From NCBI GenBank assembly GCA_963422565.1, contig OY730228.1:2232001-2296000 (forward strand): DNA of 64,000 nt. Direction: 5' to 3'. Both the position numbers and the translations under genes were made by a program. Position 1 is the stretch's first letter; each line of letters begins with the position of its first letter. Of the stretch, positions 15,695-24,797 are shown one piece after another. Under the pieces are notes generated by a model. The model was not told where the DNA came from. It saw nothing but the letters and a program-made list of their open reading frames with translations, and searched no databases. Source of the DNA: G963422565 sp963422565. Its GTDB lineage: Bacteria > Pseudomonadota > Alphaproteobacteria > MPNO01.

Positions 15695-17188
15695 ATGTTC
15701 GGCGACCTCGATTCCCTCGCCCTCGCCCTCGCCCAGCTGTGCGAGCCGGTCACGGTCGCGCTCCTGATCGCGGGCATCGTGATCGGGCTGGCGATTGGCA
15801 TCCTGCCGGGTCTCGGTCCGCCGATCGCCATCGCGCTGGCGCTGCCGTTCACCTTCTATCTCGACACGGTGCCGTCGTTGATCCTTCTCCTCGGCATTTA
15901 TTCGGCGGCGATCTACGGCGGTTCGATCTCGGCCATCGCCGTCGGCATTCCCGGGACGGGTGCGGCCATCGCCACGGTCGAGGACGGGCACAAGATGTTC
16001 AAGGCGGGCCGGGGCGGCGAGGCTCTCGGCCTGTCGCTCGCCGGCTCGATCGCAGGCGGGTTGTTCGCCGTCCTCTGTCTCGCCCTGATCGCGCCGCTCC
16101 TCGCGCAGTTCGCGATCAAGTTCGGTCCGCGGGAGTATCTCGCGATCAGCGTCTTCGGCCTCGCCGTCGTCGTCCGGGTCGCCGGCGAGAGCATGTTCAA
16201 GGGCCTTCTGGTCGGGGGCCTCGGCATCTTCCTCACGACCTGGGGCCTCGACGAACTTAACGGCGCCGAGCGCTACACCTTCGGCACCTATAATCTTTTC
16301 GAAGGCATTCCGCTCGTGCCCTTCCTCGTCGGACTCTTCGCAGTGTCGGAGGTCATGATCGGCGCGGAGCGGACATTGAAGAAAATCGCATTCACCCAAG
16401 CCAGCCTGACGGTGCGGCTGCCCGGCCTCAGGACGCTCGGGCGGATGAAGAATCTCCTGTTCCGTTCCTCGCTCATCGGCACGGTCATCGGAATCATCCC
16501 GGGCGAAGGAGCGGCGGTGGGCGCGTTCTTCGCCTATTCGGAGGCCAAGCGGCGCTCGCCGCACCCGGAGAAGTTCGGCACCGGCATTCCCGAGGGTGTC
16601 GTCGCACCCGAGACGGCGAACAACGCCACGGTCGGCGGCGCATTGGTGCCCACACTGACGCTGGGCGTGCCCGGCAGCCCGGCGGCGGCGGTGCTGCTCG
16701 GGGCCTTCCTTATCCAGGGCCTCGTTCCCGGCCCGGCGCTGTTCGGCGAGCGGCCCGATCTGATGTACGCGATCTTCATCGGCCTCTTCGCCATCAACAT
16801 CCTGATGACGGGTATCGGACTGATCGCGATCCGCTTCGCGGCCCAGATGATCCGAGTGCCGAACGCGGTGATCGTGCCCACGGTGATGCTGCTCTCCTAT
16901 GTCGGCATCTATTCGGTGTCCAACAGCCTCTTCAATGTCGGCGTGCTGCTCGCTGCGGGCGTGCTCGGCTATGTCGTCCGCAAGCTCGGCTATTCCATCG
17001 CGCCGCTCTCCATAGGCTTCGTCCTCGGCCCGATCCTCGAAAACAGTCTGCGCCAGTCCCTGACCATCGCCGACGGCAGCGCGGCGGCGTTCTTCGGCAG
17101 CCCGATCGCTCTGGCGATCTACGGGGTTCTGGCGCTGACCCTCTTCTGGGAGCCGGTGGCGCGCCGGCTGCGGAGACTTCGCATATGA
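15695..17188 (+). CDS. TTT transporter large membrane subunit (TctA)
   Basis: Main permease of the tripartite tricarboxylate transporter, 497 residues, with about twelve transmembrane segments. Two copies of the conserved glycine-rich motif are present: GIVIGLAIGILPGLGPPIAI near the N-terminus and GTVIGIIPGEGAAVGAFF near residue 265, and ETANNATVGGALVPTLTLGVPG is the family signature. It forms an operon with tctC and tctB, and its stop overlaps the sulfatase start (ATGA), so import and desulfation are translationally coupled. Confidence 0.95.
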   Translation: MFGDLDSLALALAQLCEPVTVALLIAGIVIGLAIGILPGLGPPIAIALALPFTFYLDTVPSLILLLGIYSAAIYGGSISAIAVGIPGTGAAIATVEDGHKMFKAGRGGEALGLSLAGSIAGGLFAVLCLALIAPLLAQFAIKFGPREYLAISVFGLAVVVRVAGESMFKGLLVGGLGIFLTTWGLDELNGAERYTFGTYNLFEGIPLVPFLVGLFAVSEVMIGAERTLKKIAFTQASLTVRLPGLRTLGRMKNLLFRSSLIGTVIGIIPGEGAAVGAFFAYSEAKRRSPHPEKFGTGIPEGVVAPETANNATVGGALVPTLTLGVPGSPAAAVLLGAFLIQGLVPGPALFGERPDLMYAIFIGLFAINILMTGIGLIAIRFAAQMIRVPNAVIVPTVMLLSYVGIYSVSNSLFNVGVLLAAGVLGYVVRKLGYSIAPLSIGFVLGPILENSLRQSLTIADGSAAAFFGSPIALAIYGVLALTLFWEPVARRLRRLRI

Positions 17189-18681
17189 CAGACCGCCCGA
17201 ACGTCCTGATCGTCTATCCGGACCAGATGCGCTACGACGCCATGGGATGCGCCGGAAATCCGGTCGTCAAGACCCCGAACGTCGACCGGCTGGCGATGGA
17301 GGGCGTGCACTTCGCCGAAGCCTATGTCTCCTACCCCATATGCTGCCCGTTCCGCGCCTCGCTGCTCACCGGGAAATACGCGCACGGCCACGGCATGGTG
17401 CAGAACCACTTCCCGCTGCGCGGCGACCAGACCTTCCTGGCCGCGGTGCTGCGCGATGCCGGTTACCGCACCGGATATATCGGCAAGTGGCATCTCGAGG
17501 GCGGACCGAAGCCGGGCTTCGTACCGCCCCATCGCCGCTTCGGCTTCGAACATTTTGTCGGCTTCAACCGAGGGCACGAATATCTGAAATCGATCTATTT
17601 CGACGATGCGGGCCGAGCCTACGCGTCGAAACGCTACGAACCCGACTATCAGACCGACCAGTTGATCGACTTCATCGACGGCGCCGCGGCGGCGAATGAC
17701 GGCAGGCCGTTTTTCGGCTATATCAGCTACGGTCCGCCGCATTTTCCGAACAACATGCCCGACTGCTACCGGACGCTCTACAGGCCGGACGAAGTCCCGT
17801 TGCCGCCGGGCGTTCCCGATCCGGAACTCCAGATCGAGGTCCAGCGCCGCCGCAACGAGGAGTTCTGCGGCGGCGATCCGCGCTCCCCGCACCGAAGCCA
17901 TGCCGCCTACGACAGCAAGCCGCCGGGCGAGCCGGAGACCGAGGCCGAAATCCGTCGGTTCATCGCCGAATATTACGGCATGATCGCCAACATCGACTGG
18001 AATGTCGGGCGCATCCTCAACCGGCTCGACGCGCTGGAGATCGCGGAGAAAACGATGGTGGTCTTCCTGTCAGACCACGGCGACATGCTGGGCCAGCACG
18101 GGAATTTCTGCGGCATCAAATGCGAAGCCTATCGCGCGGCGATGCAGGTGCCGTTGAACATCCGCTACCCGGCCCGGTTCGAAGCGGGTCGGACGACGAG
18201 GGCGCTCGTCGATGTCGGCGTCGACATGATGCCGACGCTCCTGGACCTCTGCGGGATTCCGACGCCCGAGGGTATGCACGGACGGAGCTATCTTCCCATC
18301 CTCGACGGTGCGGCCACCGCCGCCCGCAATGCCGTCATGTACCAGGTCATGCGTCACGCCAACGGCCAGGAGGGCGAGTTCACCCCTTACGCCCAGCGAG
18401 GAATCAGGACCCGCGAATGGCTCTATGTCCGCCACAAGGACCGGCGGATAATGCTCCATGACCTGCGGAACGACTATCACGAACAGGACAATCTCGTGGA
18501 CCGCGCCGAGCATGCGGCGCTGATGGACGGCTTGGATACCCGGATCGCGGCCCATATGGTCGAGACCGGCGACGACTGGGACATGGCCGCCGATTTCCCG
18601 CCTCCGGACTTCCTGACCCATGCGGAGGCCAGGACCTATCTCGAAACCGAGCTGTTGCCCAACGCCGTCCCGGTGCCCTGA
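17185..18681 (+). CDS. Type I sulfatase, apparently cytoplasmic
   Basis: Formylglycine-dependent sulfatase of 498 residues. The modification motif is Cys53-Cys54-Pro55-Phe56-Arg57 (ICCPFRASLLTGKY), a CxPxR motif with Phe in place of the usual Ser/Ala. Metal-binding elements NVLIVYPDQMRYDAMG, GKWHLEGG, and FLSDHGDMLGQHG are intact. No signal peptide is seen, so the enzyme should act inside the cell. It is coupled to tctA by a 4-nt overlap, which implies that a sulfated carboxylate is imported and desulfated in the cytoplasm (inference). A phosphonate or choline-sulfate-type hydrolase is less likely given the CxPxR motif. Confidence 0.9.
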   Translation: MTDRPNVLIVYPDQMRYDAMGCAGNPVVKTPNVDRLAMEGVHFAEAYVSYPICCPFRASLLTGKYAHGHGMVQNHFPLRGDQTFLAAVLRDAGYRTGYIGKWHLEGGPKPGFVPPHRRFGFEHFVGFNRGHEYLKSIYFDDAGRAYASKRYEPDYQTDQLIDFIDGAAAANDGRPFFGYISYGPPHFPNNMPDCYRTLYRPDEVPLPPGVPDPELQIEVQRRRNEEFCGGDPRSPHRSHAAYDSKPPGEPETEAEIRRFIAEYYGMIANIDWNVGRILNRLDALEIAEKTMVVFLSDHGDMLGQHGNFCGIKCEAYRAAMQVPLNIRYPARFEAGRTTRALVDVGVDMMPTLLDLCGIPTPEGMHGRSYLPILDGAATAARNAVMYQVMRHANGQEGEFTPYAQRGIRTREWLYVRHKDRRIMLHDLRNDYHEQDNLVDRAEHAALMDGLDTRIAAHMVETGDDWDMAADFPPPDFLTHAEARTYLETELLPNAVPVP

Positions 18682-18821
18682 GAACGACGTGACCCATCGC
18701 TGCGAATCGGCCGCCGGGCGAGAGGCGAGCGGAACCTGCGGGCGCCGCCCCGTCACGAGCCGTAGGCCCCATTCGGCGGTCCCCCGTTCCACGCTCCCCG
18801 GCCCGCCGGGCTTGACGACGC

Positions 18822-20048
18822 TTGGGATTTAGCGGCGCCATAAGGCTCGCCGGGCTCGACGCTTTCCCGGTCAGAGCCGGCGGCGGGGCGAGCCCGCAGA
18901 TGGCGCTCGGCGCGATGCCGACGCGCCCTGCGCTACTGATACGTCTTGCCGATACGGATGGCTGTTTCGGATGGGGCGAAGTCTGGGCCAACTTTCCGCC
19001 ACGCGCCAATCTGCACAAGGCCGACATCCTCGAAGACGTGATCGCCCCCAGATTGCGGGGCTTCGCTTTCGTCGAACCCAGGGAGGTATGCACGTTCCTG
19101 AGGGAGGCCCTTACGGTCTACTTCATTCATATCGGACAGCGCCGCGTCTTCGAGCATCTCCTGGCGGGCATCGACACGGCCTTGTGGGACCTGTGCCTGC
19201 GAAAGGCGGGGAAGTCCTTTGCGGAATTCATGCGGTTCTCCGCCGCGAGCGCCGCAACCTACGCCAGCTCGATCAACGCGTCGGACCTGGACTCCCTGAT
19301 CCCGCACCACGCGCGGCTCGGTCAGACCCATTTCAAACTGAAGATCGGCTTCCACGAAGAGGGGGACCGGGAAACGATCGATCGGGCGAACGCGTTGCGG
19401 CCGATCGGCACGCATCTCATGATCGACGGCAACCAGTCCTGGCGCCTTCGCCAAGCCGTTGAGCTGTTGCGGTCGTTGGAGGATGTCGCGCCGCTGTTCG
19501 CGGAAGAACCGCTCAGGGCCGACGCACCGCTCGGGGAATGGGAAACGCTTGCGAAGGCCACCGGAATCTCGTTGGCCGGGGGCGAAAACGTCTACGGAAT
19601 CGCCGCGTTCCTCGCGCTGGCCGATGCGGGCATGCGTTTCCTGCAGCCGGATGTCGCCAAATGGGGCGGCGTGACCGGCGCGCTCGATCTCGGGGCCGCG
19701 CTTCCGGCCGGGGTGAGACTGTGGCCCCATTTCATGGGAACGGCGGTCGGGCAGATGGCGGCCCTGTCGGTTTCGGCTGCGATCGGGGAGGATTCGGTGT
19801 GCGAGATGGACGTCAACGCGAACCGGCTCAGAACCGAACTCTGCGGCGACGCGTCGGACATTGTCGAGGGCCGGGTCCGGCTTCCTGCCGAGCCCGGCCT
19901 CGTCGTGCCGCCGTCGGCCGAGCAGCTGGCCGCCTTCGCCGACGCGGGCCGCCCATCGCCGAACGCTTCGTCCGGCCATGTCGAACGGGTCGGCGCTCAT
20001 GGCGCCAGGGGGCGCGGCCCGGCGCGGAGGCCGAGGCCGCCCGGCTAA
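18822..20048 (+). CDS. Enolase-superfamily enzyme (mandelate racemase/sugar-acid dehydratase group)
   Basis: Member of the enolase superfamily, 408 residues, probably abstracting a proton next to a carboxylate. Visible catalytic elements are the Lys172-x-Lys174 motif (FKLKIGF), metal ligands Asp202 (LMIDGNQSW), Glu229 (FAEEP) and Glu255 (GGENVYG), then Asp277 with Lys280 (QPDVAKWGG) and His303 (WPHFMG). The set fits racemases or acid-sugar dehydratases. The TTG at 18822 is the best start, placing IRLAGLDAFPV at the N-terminus; no ATG is available there. The last roughly 30 residues are Arg/Gly-rich and poorly conserved. The gene converges with ilvD-like 20045-21775, their stops overlapping by 4 nt. 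Confidence 0.88.
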   Translation: MGFSGAIRLAGLDAFPVRAGGGASPQMALGAMPTRPALLIRLADTDGCFGWGEVWANFPPRANLHKADILEDVIAPRLRGFAFVEPREVCTFLREALTVYFIHIGQRRVFEHLLAGIDTALWDLCLRKAGKSFAEFMRFSAASAATYASSINASDLDSLIPHHARLGQTHFKLKIGFHEEGDRETIDRANALRPIGTHLMIDGNQSWRLRQAVELLRSLEDVAPLFAEEPLRADAPLGEWETLAKATGISLAGGENVYGIAAFLALADAGMRFLQPDVAKWGGVTGALDLGAALPAGVRLWPHFMGTAVGQMAALSVSAAIGEDSVCEMDVNANRLRTELCGDASDIVEGRVRLPAEPGLVVPPSAEQLAAFADAGRPSPNASSGHVERVGAHGARGRGPARRPRPPG

Positions 20049-21775
20049 TGGATCGCCGGTTCGGGCGTCCTCGCCCCGGCGTGCAGGAAGTCGAAATCGC
20101 AGCCCTTGTCGGCCTGCGTGACATGGCGCGCATAGAGCGAGCCGTAGCCGCGCGCGTAGGGTTCGGGCCGCGGCGGGCGGGCCGCCCGTCTCCGCGCGAG
20201 CTCGGTGTCGTCGACCCGCAGCGCGAGGCGCCGGGCCGGCACGTCGAGATCGATCGGGTCGCCGTCCTCGACCAGACCGAGCGGCCCGCCGATATGGGCC
20301 TCGGGCGCGACATGGAGGATGCAGGTCCCGTAGCTGGTGCCGCTCATGCGCGCATCCGAGATGCGCACCATGTCGCGCACCCCCCGCGCGAGCAGCTTGC
20401 GCGGGATCGGCAGCATGCCCCATTCCGGCATTCCGGGCCCGCCGATCGGACCGCAGTTCCGGAGCACGAGCACCGAATCCGGCGTGACCGGGAGATCGTC
20501 GCGGTCGATGCGCGCCGCCATGTCCTCATAGTCGTCGAACACCAGCGCTGGCCCGACATGCCTCAGCAGCGACGCCCCGGCGGCGCTGTGCTTGATGACG
20601 CAGCCGTCCGGGGCCAGATTGCCCGACAGCACCGCCGTCCCGCCTTCCCTGGCGAGCGGGTTGTCGCGCGGTCTGATGACCTCGTCGTCGAAGACCTCCG
20701 CGCCCTCGACCATCCGGCCGAGAGTCAGCCCGGAGACCGTCGGGCAGTCGAGATGCAGCAGGTCCTTCAGCCGGCCGAGCAGGGCGCGCAGCCCGCCGGC
20801 ATAGTAGAAATCCTCCATCAGAAACCGCCCCGAGGGCCGGAGGTCGGCCAGGACCGGGCAGCGGCGCGAGACCGCGTCGAAGTCGCCGAGCCGCAGCGCG
20901 ATGCCCGCCCGCCCGGCGAGCGCGACGAGGTGGATGATGGCGTTGGTCGATCCGCCCAGCGCCATGTCGGCGACGATCGCGTTCTCGAACGCCTCGCGGC
21001 TCGCGATGCCGGACGGCCTCACGTCCCGCCAGACCATCTCGACGATGCGCCGCCCGCACGCCGCCGCCATCACCGCGTGGTTGGTATCGGGCGCCGGGAT
21101 GGAGGAGGCGCCGGGCAGGGTGAAGCCGAGGGTCTCGGCGACGGACATCATTGTCGCCGCGGTTCCCATCGTCATGCAGGTCCCGGCCGAGCGGCCGGTC
21201 CCCGCGACCACCTCCTCCATGGTCGCGGCATCGATATTGCCGGCGCGTTTCTCCTCCCAGTATTTCCACTGGTCGGTGCCGGCGCCGAGCATCCTGCCCC
21301 GCCAATATCCCCGCAGCATCGGCCCCGCCGGTAGGTAGATCGCCGGCAGGTCGACGCTGAACGCGCCCATGAGAAGCCCCGGCGTGGTCTTGTCGCAGCC
21401 GCCCATCAAGACCGCGCCGTCGATCGGGTGTGAGCGCAGAAGCTCCTCGACCTCCATCGCCAGCAGATTGCGGTAGAGCATGGTCGAAGGCTTGACGAAT
21501 ATCTCCGACAGCGACATGGCTGGCAGCTCGACCGGAAATCCGCCGGCCTGCCACACCCCGCGCTTGACCTGTTCGGCGCGGTCGCGGAAATGGCTGTGAC
21601 AGGTGTTCAGCTCGCTCCAGGTGTTGACCACGGCGATCACGGGCTTCCCCGCGAAATCGTCCGGCGAAAGGCCGAGTTGGCGCGAACGGCCGCGATGCGC
21701 GTAAGAGCGCAGCTCGTCGGTCCCGAACCAACGGTGGCTCCGCAGAGCCTCGGGACCTGATCTGGGCGTCTTCAT
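20045..21775 (-). CDS. IlvD/Edd-family dehydratase (sugar-acid dehydratase type)
   Basis: Iron-sulfur dehydratase of 576 residues. The cluster ligands are visible: Cys59 (NTCHSHF), Cys127 (GGCDKTTPG) and Cys200 (RSAGTCMTMGTA), with the Mg-site Lys129. The sequence resembles the pentonate/hexonate dehydratase branch (for example L-arabinonate dehydratase) rather than IlvD proper, judging by the N-terminus SHRWFGTDELRSYAHRGR and the SWKYWEEK-like region. It acts on the C2-C3 of an aldonate, giving a 2-keto-3-deoxy acid. It reads towards the enolase-family gene and shares its terminal bases; it may belong functionally to the sulfatase locus. Confidence 0.92.
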   Translation of the reverse strand: MKTPRSGPEALRSHRWFGTDELRSYAHRGRSRQLGLSPDDFAGKPVIAVVNTWSELNTCHSHFRDRAEQVKRGVWQAGGFPVELPAMSLSEIFVKPSTMLYRNLLAMEVEELLRSHPIDGAVLMGGCDKTTPGLLMGAFSVDLPAIYLPAGPMLRGYWRGRMLGAGTDQWKYWEEKRAGNIDAATMEEVVAGTGRSAGTCMTMGTAATMMSVAETLGFTLPGASSIPAPDTNHAVMAAACGRRIVEMVWRDVRPSGIASREAFENAIVADMALGGSTNAIIHLVALAGRAGIALRLGDFDAVSRRCPVLADLRPSGRFLMEDFYYAGGLRALLGRLKDLLHLDCPTVSGLTLGRMVEGAEVFDDEVIRPRDNPLAREGGTAVLSGNLAPDGCVIKHSAAGASLLRHVGPALVFDDYEDMAARIDRDDLPVTPDSVLVLRNCGPIGGPGMPEWGMLPIPRKLLARGVRDMVRISDARMSGTSYGTCILHVAPEAHIGGPLGLVEDGDPIDLDVPARRLALRVDDTELARRRAARPPRPEPYARGYGSLYARHVTQADKGCDFDFLHAGARTPEPAIH

Positions 21776-21877
21776 GGCCGATCGAGTCTAGCGCAACGGC
21801 GGATGCCGCGAAACGATGCGCGGGAACCCGCGTCGTCGGACGCCCGGCGGCGAGTGCCCGAACGGAGGAACGACGCG

Positions 21878-22636
21878 ATGGGACGACTCGACGGCAAGTC
21901 GGCGCTGGTGACCGGCGCCGGCGGCGGGATCGCCGGCGCGGCGGCGAAGCGTTTCGCTGCGGAAGGAGCGGCGGTCCTCGTCTGCGACATCGACGAGGCG
22001 GCGGCCGCGGCCGTGGCCGCGGCCGTCCTCGAGACGGGCGGGCATGCCGAGGCGCGGCAGCTGGATGTCGCCGACCCGGACTCCGCGGAACGGGCGGCCG
22101 CGCGCTGCGCCGCCATGTTCGGCGGTCTCCACATTCTGATGAACGCGGCGGCGCGGCGCGAGGCGCATGGCGATGTCGTCGCGCTCTCCTTCGCCGAGTG
22201 GAACCGGACGCTCGCGGTCAATCTCAGCGGCATCTTCCTGATGTGCAAATACGCTGTCCCGCATATGCGGCGCTCCGGCGGCGGCAGCATCATCAACGTC
22301 GCCTCCCAGCTCGGCTCGGTCGTCGCGCCGCGGCGACCGGCCTATACGGCCAGCAAGGCGGCGGTGATTCAGCTCTCCCGATCGATGGCGGTCGATTTCG
22401 CGGACGCCGACATCCGGGTCAACGCGCTGTCGCCGGGCGCGGTGGAGACCGGGCGGCTGACCGCGGCCGGCCGGACGATGGAGGAGGCCCGCCGCGCGCT
22501 GGTGCCGCTGCACCCTATCGGCCGGCTGGGGACGCCGGACGAGATCGCGGATGCGGCGCTGTTCCTCGCGAGCGAGGAGTCGCGTTTCATGACGGGGGCC
22601 GATCTCGTGGTCGACGGCGGCTATACCGCCGTCTGA
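21878..22636 (+). CDS. Short-chain dehydrogenase/reductase (SDR)
   Basis: Classical SDR oxidoreductase of 252 residues. The NAD(P) loop is TGAGGGIAG (12-20), with Ala in place of the usual final Gly of the GxG. Catalytic residues are Asn115, Ser143, Tyr156 and Lys160 (YTASK). Asp37 in VCDIDE after the second strand suggests NAD preference. C-terminal MTGADLVVDGGYT is typical. The ATG at 21878 has a GGAGGAA ribosome site; the frame is open 75 nt further upstream but without one. It is divergent from the IlvD-like gene, so it may share its regulation and oxidise a sugar-derived alcohol. Confidence 0.9.
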   Translation: MGRLDGKSALVTGAGGGIAGAAAKRFAAEGAAVLVCDIDEAAAAAVAAAVLETGGHAEARQLDVADPDSAERAAARCAAMFGGLHILMNAAARREAHGDVVALSFAEWNRTLAVNLSGIFLMCKYAVPHMRRSGGGSIINVASQLGSVVAPRRPAYTASKAAVIQLSRSMAVDFADADIRVNALSPGAVETGRLTAAGRTMEEARRALVPLHPIGRLGTPDEIADAALFLASEESRFMTGADLVVDGGYTAV

Positions 22637-22644
22637 CCGCCCGG

Positions 22645-22671
22645 CGCCACGGCCGCCGGCCTGCCGTGGCG
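22645..22671 (+). terminator. Stem-loop after the SDR gene
   Basis: A perfect 9-bp stem (CGCCACGGC at 22645-22653; GCCGTGGCG at 22663-22671) with a 9-nt loop begins 8 nt after the SDR stop. There is only a short TTC after it and no T-run, so it is a weak or Rho-assisted terminator candidate. Confidence 0.5.
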
Positions 22672-22880
22672 TTCGACGACGATATCGGCCGTCCGAAGCC
22701 CCGGCGAGCACCGCGCCGGAGACCACGCGGGCGACGTCTCTTGAAGGAGGCGTGCGATACGGGTAAAGCCTCGGGGCGCGCCGCGCGACGACAAGGGCCC
22801 GGGATCGGAAGCGAGTCGAACGCGCGCGAAGACCGGCCGGAGATGCGATCCCGGAGACTCGACTGGATGGGAGAGAGTTC

Positions 22881-23069
22881 ATGACAGCGCTATCCGAGCG
22901 CGTGGCATTGGCCGGCGCCGCGGGCGGCGGCCTCGCCCGCCTCCGCGCACCGCTGCTGGTCGCCGGCTTCGCCGCCCTGCTGCTCGCCGGGATCGGTTTT
23001 GCGCCGGCGGCCGCGATCCACGATATCGCGCACGACGCGCGGCACGGCCTCGCCTTCCCCTGCCACTGA
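22881..23069 (+). CDS. cbtB: CbtB-type cobalt transport subunit
   Basis: Small membrane protein of 62 residues with one transmembrane helix (LLVAGFAALLLAGIGFAPAAA) and a His-rich C-terminus HDIAHDARHGLAFPCH, the characteristic metal-binding tail of CbtB. The family is predicted to import cobalt for vitamin B12 synthesis, with CbtA encoded next. A GAGAGAG ribosome site precedes the ATG. A cobalamin riboswitch is often found upstream of such genes, but none could be recognised here. Confidence 0.88.
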   Translation: MTALSERVALAGAAGGGLARLRAPLLVAGFAALLLAGIGFAPAAAIHDIAHDARHGLAFPCH

Positions 23070-23085
23070 GCCCCGCCGCCGCCGC

Positions 23086-23775
23086 ATGCGCGCCCTGCTG
23101 ATGGCCGGCATCATCGCCGGCGCGATCGCGGGGGCGATCGTGACGGCCGCGCAATTCGTCCGGGTGATCCCCTTGATCGAGGCGGCGGAAGCCTACGAGA
23201 CGGGATCGCGCGTGGACGCGCAGGGCCGTCATGGGCGGGCCGGGCATCCCGGTCGAGACGGCGGCCCCCGGCGCGGCATCGCGCGGCATCTCGGCACGCT
23301 GGGCGCAAATCTGATCGCCGGGATCGGTTTCGGCCTGCTCCTCGTCGCCGGACTCGCCGCGGCCGGTCGGTCGGGGTGGCGATCGGGCCTGTTCTGGGGA
23401 CTCGGCGGTTTCGCCGCGTTCGCGTTGGCGCCCGCCCTCGGGCTCCCGCCGAAGCTGCCCGGCGCGACGACGGCGGATCTCGCGGCGCGCCAGATCTGGT
23501 GGGTCGGCGCCGCGGCGGCAACCGCGGGCGCGTTATGGCTCATCTTTCTGAGCCGGCGGCTGCCGATCGTCCTGGTCGGCGTCCTGTTGCTGCTATCGCC
23601 CCATCTGCTCGGCGCGCCGCGACCGGCGGAGCATGGCGGTTCGGCGCCGGCGTCGATGGCGCATGAATTCGTCGTCGCCACGCTGGCGACCAACGCGGTC
23701 TTCTGGGTCGTTCTGGGCCTCGCCGCCGGTCAGCTGCGCCGCCGCTTCTCGCCGACCGCGAAAGGCTTGGGGTAG
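23086..23775 (+). CDS. cbtA: CbtA-type cobalt transporter membrane subunit
   Basis: Predicted cobalt permease of 229 residues with about five or six hydrophobic segments. The conserved LGLPPKLPGA motif of CbtA (PPELPG) and the following ARQIWWVGAAAATAGAL block identify the family. It starts 16 nt after cbtB. The His/Arg/Gly-rich loop after the first helix (GRHGRAGHPGRDGGPRRG) may be a metal-binding or simply variable segment. Role in B12 metabolism is from the family, not from local context. Confidence 0.88.
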   Translation: MRALLMAGIIAGAIAGAIVTAAQFVRVIPLIEAAEAYETGSRVDAQGRHGRAGHPGRDGGPRRGIARHLGTLGANLIAGIGFGLLLVAGLAAAGRSGWRSGLFWGLGGFAAFALAPALGLPPKLPGATTADLAARQIWWVGAAAATAGALWLIFLSRRLPIVLVGVLLLLSPHLLGAPRPAEHGGSAPASMAHEFVVATLATNAVFWVVLGLAAGQLRRRFSPTAKGLG

Positions 23776-23967
23776 CGCCGCCGCCCCGCTGCCTCGTTCG
23801 TCGGACGACGGCTCGAAGTCGGAAAGGTTCGACGGCTCGGGGCTGCCCGGCCGCACACGAACCCGAACTCCGCCATCGGATCGAGGGGCAGCCTTCCCGG
23901 CCCGGCCCACCGTCCGGCGCACCGGACCGATCGCGGAAATCCCCAACGAGTCGGCGCTTGCGGCAGG

Positions 23968-24258
23968 CTATCCCGCCGCCCGATCGATCCGATGCGCGAG
24001 GTCCACGTCGCGGCGGCTGAGCCCGCCCGCGTCATGGGTGGTGAGCGTGATCTCCACCCGGTCGTAGACGTTGCGCCATTCCGGATGGTGGTCGGCCTTC
24101 TCGGCGAGCAACGCGACCCGGGTCATGAAGCCGAACGCGGCGTTGAAGTCGTCGAATCGGAACTCCTTGCGGATGGCGTCGCGGCCCGGCGTCTCCGTCC
24201 ATCCGTCGAGCGCCGCCAGCGCCTTGCCGCGCTCCGCCGAATCGAGCCTGTCGACCAT
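23968..24258 (-). CDS. phhB: 4a-hydroxytetrahydrobiopterin dehydratase (PCD/DCoH)
   Basis: Pterin-4a-carbinolamine dehydratase of 96 residues, which recycles the pterin cofactor of aromatic amino-acid hydroxylases and also occurs in molybdopterin contexts. The diagnostic block [18 protein letters not shown] with the later THD contains the catalytic His residues. The start at 24258 gives the usual short N-terminus [16 protein letters not shown]. No phenylalanine hydroxylase is in view. It is divergent from the minimal metallopeptidase. Confidence 0.93.
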   Translation of the reverse strand: MVDRLDSAERGKALAALDGWTETPGRDAIRKEFRFDDFNAAFGFMTRVALLAEKADHHPEWRNVYDRVEITLTTHDAGGLSRRDVDLAHRIDRAAG

Positions 24259-24335
24259 GGTCGCCTCCGCCTCGCCGTGCCTCGACGCAGCGTGCCTCGG
24301 CTTGGCCGGCGGATCAAGCCGCGCGATGATGGGCC

Positions 24336-24752
24336 ATGCCGCCCCGCCCCGCCCGCGCACCGACGCTCGCCGATCTCGAGGCGATGGCCGCCGAGGCCTT
24401 CCGGACCGTTCCGGCCGGGCTGCGCCGGCTTGTCCGCGACGTGGTGATCCATGTCGCCGACTTCCCTGATCCCGAGACCGAGGCGGAGATGGCGCTCGAA
24501 TCGCCGTTCGATCTCCTGGGCCTCTACAGCGGCGTGCCGATCGGCGAGAAGGATGGCGGCCAGACGCCGCAGGATGTCGACCGGATATTCCTCTACCGCC
24601 GCCCGATCCTCGATTACTGGTGCGAGACCGGCGAGGATCTCGACCATGTGGTCCGCCATGTGCTGATCCACGAGATCGGCCACCATTTCGGCCTGTCCGA
24701 CGATGACATGGCGCGCATCGAAAGCCTGGTGGAGGACGGGGCTTCCATGTGA
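24336..24752 (+). CDS. Minimal zincin-like metallopeptidase (DUF1025 family)
   Basis: Small acidic protein of 138 residues with a single zinc-binding HExxH motif ([17 protein letters not shown]), as in the minimal gluzincins of the DUF1025/zincin_1 group. The N-terminal half ([24 protein letters not shown]) and [11 protein letters not shown] are typical. The third metal ligand is presumably in the conserved SDDDM segment. Cellular role is not known for the family. It lies 45 nt upstream of the RNase Z-like gene. Confidence 0.88.
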   Translation: MPPRPARAPTLADLEAMAAEAFRTVPAGLRRLVRDVVIHVADFPDPETEAEMALESPFDLLGLYSGVPIGEKDGGQTPQDVDRIFLYRRPILDYWCETGEDLDHVVRHVLIHEIGHHFGLSDDDMARIESLVEDGASM

Positions 24753-24797
24753 CGGCGCCGTTGACAGGATCGGAGGCCGCCGAAGAATGGACGGGCC

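Noticed and set aside
22672..22880. Possible cobalamin riboswitch before cbtB (a GCCGGAGACCACGC segment resembles part of the B12 aptamer).
   Set aside because: The rest of the aptamer is not present; the hairpin of the SDR gene leaves too little space and no B12-box-like GCCACTG is found.
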